Shown piece after piece: positions 5,431 to 7,014 of a DNA stretch of 7,014 nucleotides; the stretch's first letter is position 1; every line of letters begins with the position of its first letter. Both the position numbers and the translations under genes were made by a program. The DNA is taken from contig WFPV01000128.1 in assembly GCA_015487405.1 (NCBI GenBank), positions 1 to 7,014 on the forward strand, read 5' to 3'. The notes beneath the pieces were generated by a model. The model was not told where the DNA came from, searched no databases, and saw nothing but the letters and a program-made list of their open reading frames with translations. The DNA is from Aquifex sp. Lineage in GTDB: Bacteria > Aquificota > Aquificia > Aquificales > Aquificaceae.

Positions 5431-6351
5431 TTAATTACCGCCTTCGGCGGTCTTTAAGAACTCATCTACTAAGATACCTTCCCTGAGTCCCCAGTCGCTG
5501 ACGATGAGCTCATTCTTCTCAAAGACTTCCAAGGTCTTTATAAAAATGAGGATTCCCGCAAGTATCACCTCAGCCCTCTTGTCCTCAACCTGCTTATACC
5601 TCTTTGAGCGCTCCCGTGCGGGGAGCCTTCTAAGCTCCTCAAACCACCTCTTTATCTGCTCGTAAGTGAGCCTCTTTCCGTGAACTTTCTCAGGGGCGTA
5701 AGGGTAAACGTTGTATTCAAGCGCCGCAACCGTCGTGATAGTTCCCCCGAGCCCTATGAGGTTATCCACATCCCTTTTAACTTTTCTTATCTCCCTTTCT
5801 AAGAATTCGGATAGTTTATTTATCTCCTCATCGGTCGGCGGGTCGTGCTTTAAAAATGTCTCCGTGAGGTTTACGATTCCGAAGGGAAAGGAGTGGAGCT
5901 CCTCAATCTCTAAGTCCCTTCCGAAGATGTATTCCGTTGAGCCTCCTCCCTGGTCAACCACGCAGTTTTTCCCCTTTATTCTTAAAGAGAACACCGCTCC
6001 GAGGTATGCGAGCCTTCCCTCTTCTTCGGGCGGAATTACCTTGAGCTCGAATCCCGTCTCCTCCTTGACTCTCTTTACGAACTCCTCCCCGTTTTTAGCC
6101 TTTCTTATCGCTTCCGTTCCGACGACAACAACGCGTTCAATACCAAGTTTTTCTAAGTCTTCCTTATACTCCTTCAACACTCGCAGTGTCTCTAAGATTC
6201 TATCCTCCTGAAGAAATCCGGTTTCCTTCACTTTCTGACCGAGGGCTGTTATCCTTCCCTTGTCAAGGAGGATTTTCAGGTTTCCGTCCTTGATTTCTCC
6301 CACCGAGAGCCTGACGGAGTAAGAGCCGATGTCTATAGAAGCGAGCCTCAT
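5431..6351 (-). CDS. ppx: Ppx/GppA-family exopolyphosphatase / guanosine pentaphosphate phosphatase
   Basis: Cytosolic phosphatase of the actin-like ASKHA superfamily. It removes terminal phosphate from polyphosphate and/or converts pppGpp to ppGpp; sequence alone does not separate the two. Visible motifs are the phosphate-1 loop ASIDIGSYSVRL (4-15), GTEAIRKAKN (78-87), EEEGRLAYLG (109-118) holding the likely catalytic Glu (probably 111), the phosphate-2 loop VVDQGGGSTEYIFG (131-144), and LIGLGGTITT (198-207). At 306 residues it has only the two actin-like domains and lacks the C-terminal HD-type extension of E. coli Ppx, as does the Aquifex aeolicus enzyme, which it closely resembles as I remember it. 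The ATG at 6351 is fixed by an in-frame stop two codons upstream; no clear Shine-Dalgarno precedes it. The last residues TAEGGN come from a 15-bp hairpin shared with tonB. It is convergent with the receptor gene and divergent from rimO. Confidence 0.95.
   Translation of the reverse strand: MRLASIDIGSYSVRLSVGEIKDGNLKILLDKGRITALGQKVKETGFLQEDRILETLRVLKEYKEDLEKLGIERVVVVGTEAIRKAKNGEEFVKRVKEETGFELKVIPPEEEGRLAYLGAVFSLRIKGKNCVVDQGGGSTEYIFGRDLEIEELHSFPFGIVNLTETFLKHDPPTDEEINKLSEFLEREIRKVKRDVDNLIGLGGTITTVAALEYNVYPYAPEKVHGKRLTYEQIKRWFEELRRLPARERSKRYKQVEDKRAEVILAGILIFIKTLEVFEKNELIVSDWGLREGILVDEFLKTAEGGN
5437..5451. repeat. 15-bp palindromic repeat, copy 2 (3' end of ppx)
   Basis: ACCGCCTTCGGCGGT, identical to the copy in tonB, read in the same frame as TAEGG just before the final Asn and stop of ppx. 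It forms a 6-bp stem with a 3-nt loop. Neither strand has a T-run directly after it, so it is a poor intrinsic terminator, although it may slow polymerase or protect the ppx mRNA end. Confidence 0.8.
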
Positions 6352-6361
6352 ACTTTAGTCT

Positions 6362-6379
6362 ATTTTAAGGACTTAAAAT
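6362..6379. promoter_or_regulatory. 8-bp inverted repeat between divergent ppx and rimO starts
   Basis: ATTTTAAG-GA-CTTAAAAT: perfect 8-bp arms (6362-6369 and 6372-6379) around a 2-bp centre. It fills most of the 26-bp gap between the two start codons, contains the rimO ribosome site AAGGA (6367-6371) and runs into the rimO ATG. It could be an operator controlling both genes or a weak RNA hairpin that hides the rimO start; both are inference. Confidence 0.45.
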
Positions 6380-7014
6380 GTTCTTTATGAAAATAGGTGT
6401 CGTTAGCCTCGGTTGTGCCAAGAACCTCGTTGACAGCGAGATACTCCTCGGAAAACTCAGGAGTGCTGGAGCAAAGCTCACACCCAACCCCGAGGAAGCG
6501 GACGTAATAATCATAAACACCTGCGGTTTTATAGAGCCCGCAAAGTTAGAGAGCATAGAGACCATATTGGAGTTTGCTGAAAGCGGTAAGGAAGTCATCG
6601 TTATGGGCTGCCTCGTTGAGAGGTATAAGGAAGAGATAAAAAAGGAGATACCGGAAGTAAAGGCTTACTTCGGAACCGAGAGCTGGGACGAGATTCTCAA
6701 GTATTTGGGACTGAAAGAAAAGGAAAGGAGTTTCAGAGTTCTCAGCACACCCAAATCTTACGCTTATCTGAAGATAGCGGAGGGCTGTAACAGGCTATGC
6801 TCCTTCTGTGCCATTCCCCAGATAAGGGGAAGGCACCGCTCAAGGAGGATGGAAGATATCCTGGAGGAAGCAAAGAGGCTTGCGGACCAAGGAGTTAAGG
6901 AGCTCTGTATAGTCTCCCAGGACACCACCTACTACGGCAGGGATTTGTATAAAGAGAACAAGCTCGTTGAGCTCCTTGAAAAGCTTGAGAAGATTGAGGG
7001 AATAAAGTGGCTCA
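6378..7014 (+). CDS. rimO: Ribosomal protein S12 methylthiotransferase (3' end outside window)
   Basis: Radical-SAM enzyme with two [4Fe-4S] clusters that adds a methylthio group to a conserved aspartate of ribosomal protein S12. I translated 212 residues before the right edge cuts the gene, about half the usual length of roughly 430. The N-terminal domain has SLGCAKNLVDSE (10-21), INTCGF (46-51) and MGCLVERY (76-83), giving Cys13, Cys49 and Cys78 for the auxiliary cluster. The radical-SAM motif is AEGCNRLCSFCAIPQIRG (134-151), with Cys137, Cys141 and Cys144. VSQDTTYYGRDL (179-190) is typical of RimO and differs from the QNVNSYG form of the tRNA enzyme MiaB. The start at 6378 has AAGGA 6 nt upstream. 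A second in-frame ATG at 6387 would fit the shorter N-terminus of some relatives but lies 15 nt from that site. The C-terminal TRAM domain is outside the window. Confidence 0.95.
   Translation, partial: MFFMKIGVVSLGCAKNLVDSEILLGKLRSAGAKLTPNPEEADVIIINTCGFIEPAKLESIETILEFAESGKEVIVMGCLVERYKEEIKKEIPEVKAYFGTESWDEILKYLGLKEKERSFRVLSTPKSYAYLKIAEGCNRLCSFCAIPQIRGRHRSRRMEDILEEAKRLADQGVKELCIVSQDTTYYGRDLYKENKLVELLEKLEKIEGIKWL

Noticed and set aside
5404..5451. Intrinsic terminator for the receptor gene or ppx
   Set aside because: The T-run comes before, not after, the hairpin on the plus strand, and on the minus strand an A-run follows the hairpin. Neither order fits an intrinsic terminator.
5711..6211. 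166-codon plus-strand open frame inside ppx
   Set aside because: Ser/Pro-rich translation typical of the reverse of a Glu/Lys/Gly-rich coding sequence; the ppx frame carries all catalytic motifs.
6365..6598. 77-codon minus-strand open frame over the start of rimO
   Set aside because: It is the reverse of well-supported rimO sequence with its cysteine motifs, and has no recognisable product.

Overview
The window looks like chromosomal DNA from a thermophilic bacterium of the Aquificaceae. IspE and the Ppx/GppA phosphatase read as close but non-identical relatives of the Aquifex aeolicus proteins I remember. Codon use is rich in AGA/AGG, ATA and GGA, and the proteins are rich in Lys and Glu. 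This placement comes from memory and was not checked by a search. Genes are packed tightly, with overlapping or nearly overlapping ends and no stretch over 300 bp without a gene. I see no rRNA, tRNA, CRISPR array or transposase.

Left part (1-1717, minus strand): four genes in series, read right to left. They are a HigB/Gp49-type toxin, a HigA-type helix-turn-helix antitoxin, a SecB-like chaperone, and a slipin/stomatin (SPFH) membrane protein cut by the window edge. The first three form a toxin-antitoxin-chaperone (TAC) module. The genes overlap by 10 bp and 32 bp, and the slipin starts 2 bp after the chaperone stop. Upstream is a near-consensus promoter (TTGACA, 17 bp, CATAAT) whose start region is covered by a perfect 16-bp palindrome, a good candidate for the antitoxin's operator. 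The TAC-slipin arrangement is the most interesting item in the window.

Middle part (1755-5403): ispE (isoprenoid precursor synthesis, plus strand) converges on tonB (minus strand), and their stop codons overlap. tonB is divergent from a large TonB-dependent receptor. The receptor carries the CxxxM motif in the plug and the HxM motif in the barrel known from OprC/NosA-type copper receptors, so this is probably a copper-uptake pair. The 71-bp gap between them holds three tandem 11-bp repeats starting TGTTAA, in the style of OmpR/PhoB-family regulator sites.

Right part (5431-7014): a ppx/gppA phosphatase on the minus strand converges on the receptor gene. It is divergent from rimO, the methylthiotransferase for ribosomal protein S12, which is cut by the window edge. 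Only 26 bp separate their start codons, and that gap carries an 8-bp inverted repeat. An identical 15-bp hairpin sequence occurs inside tonB and at the end of ppx, encoding TAEGG in frame both times.
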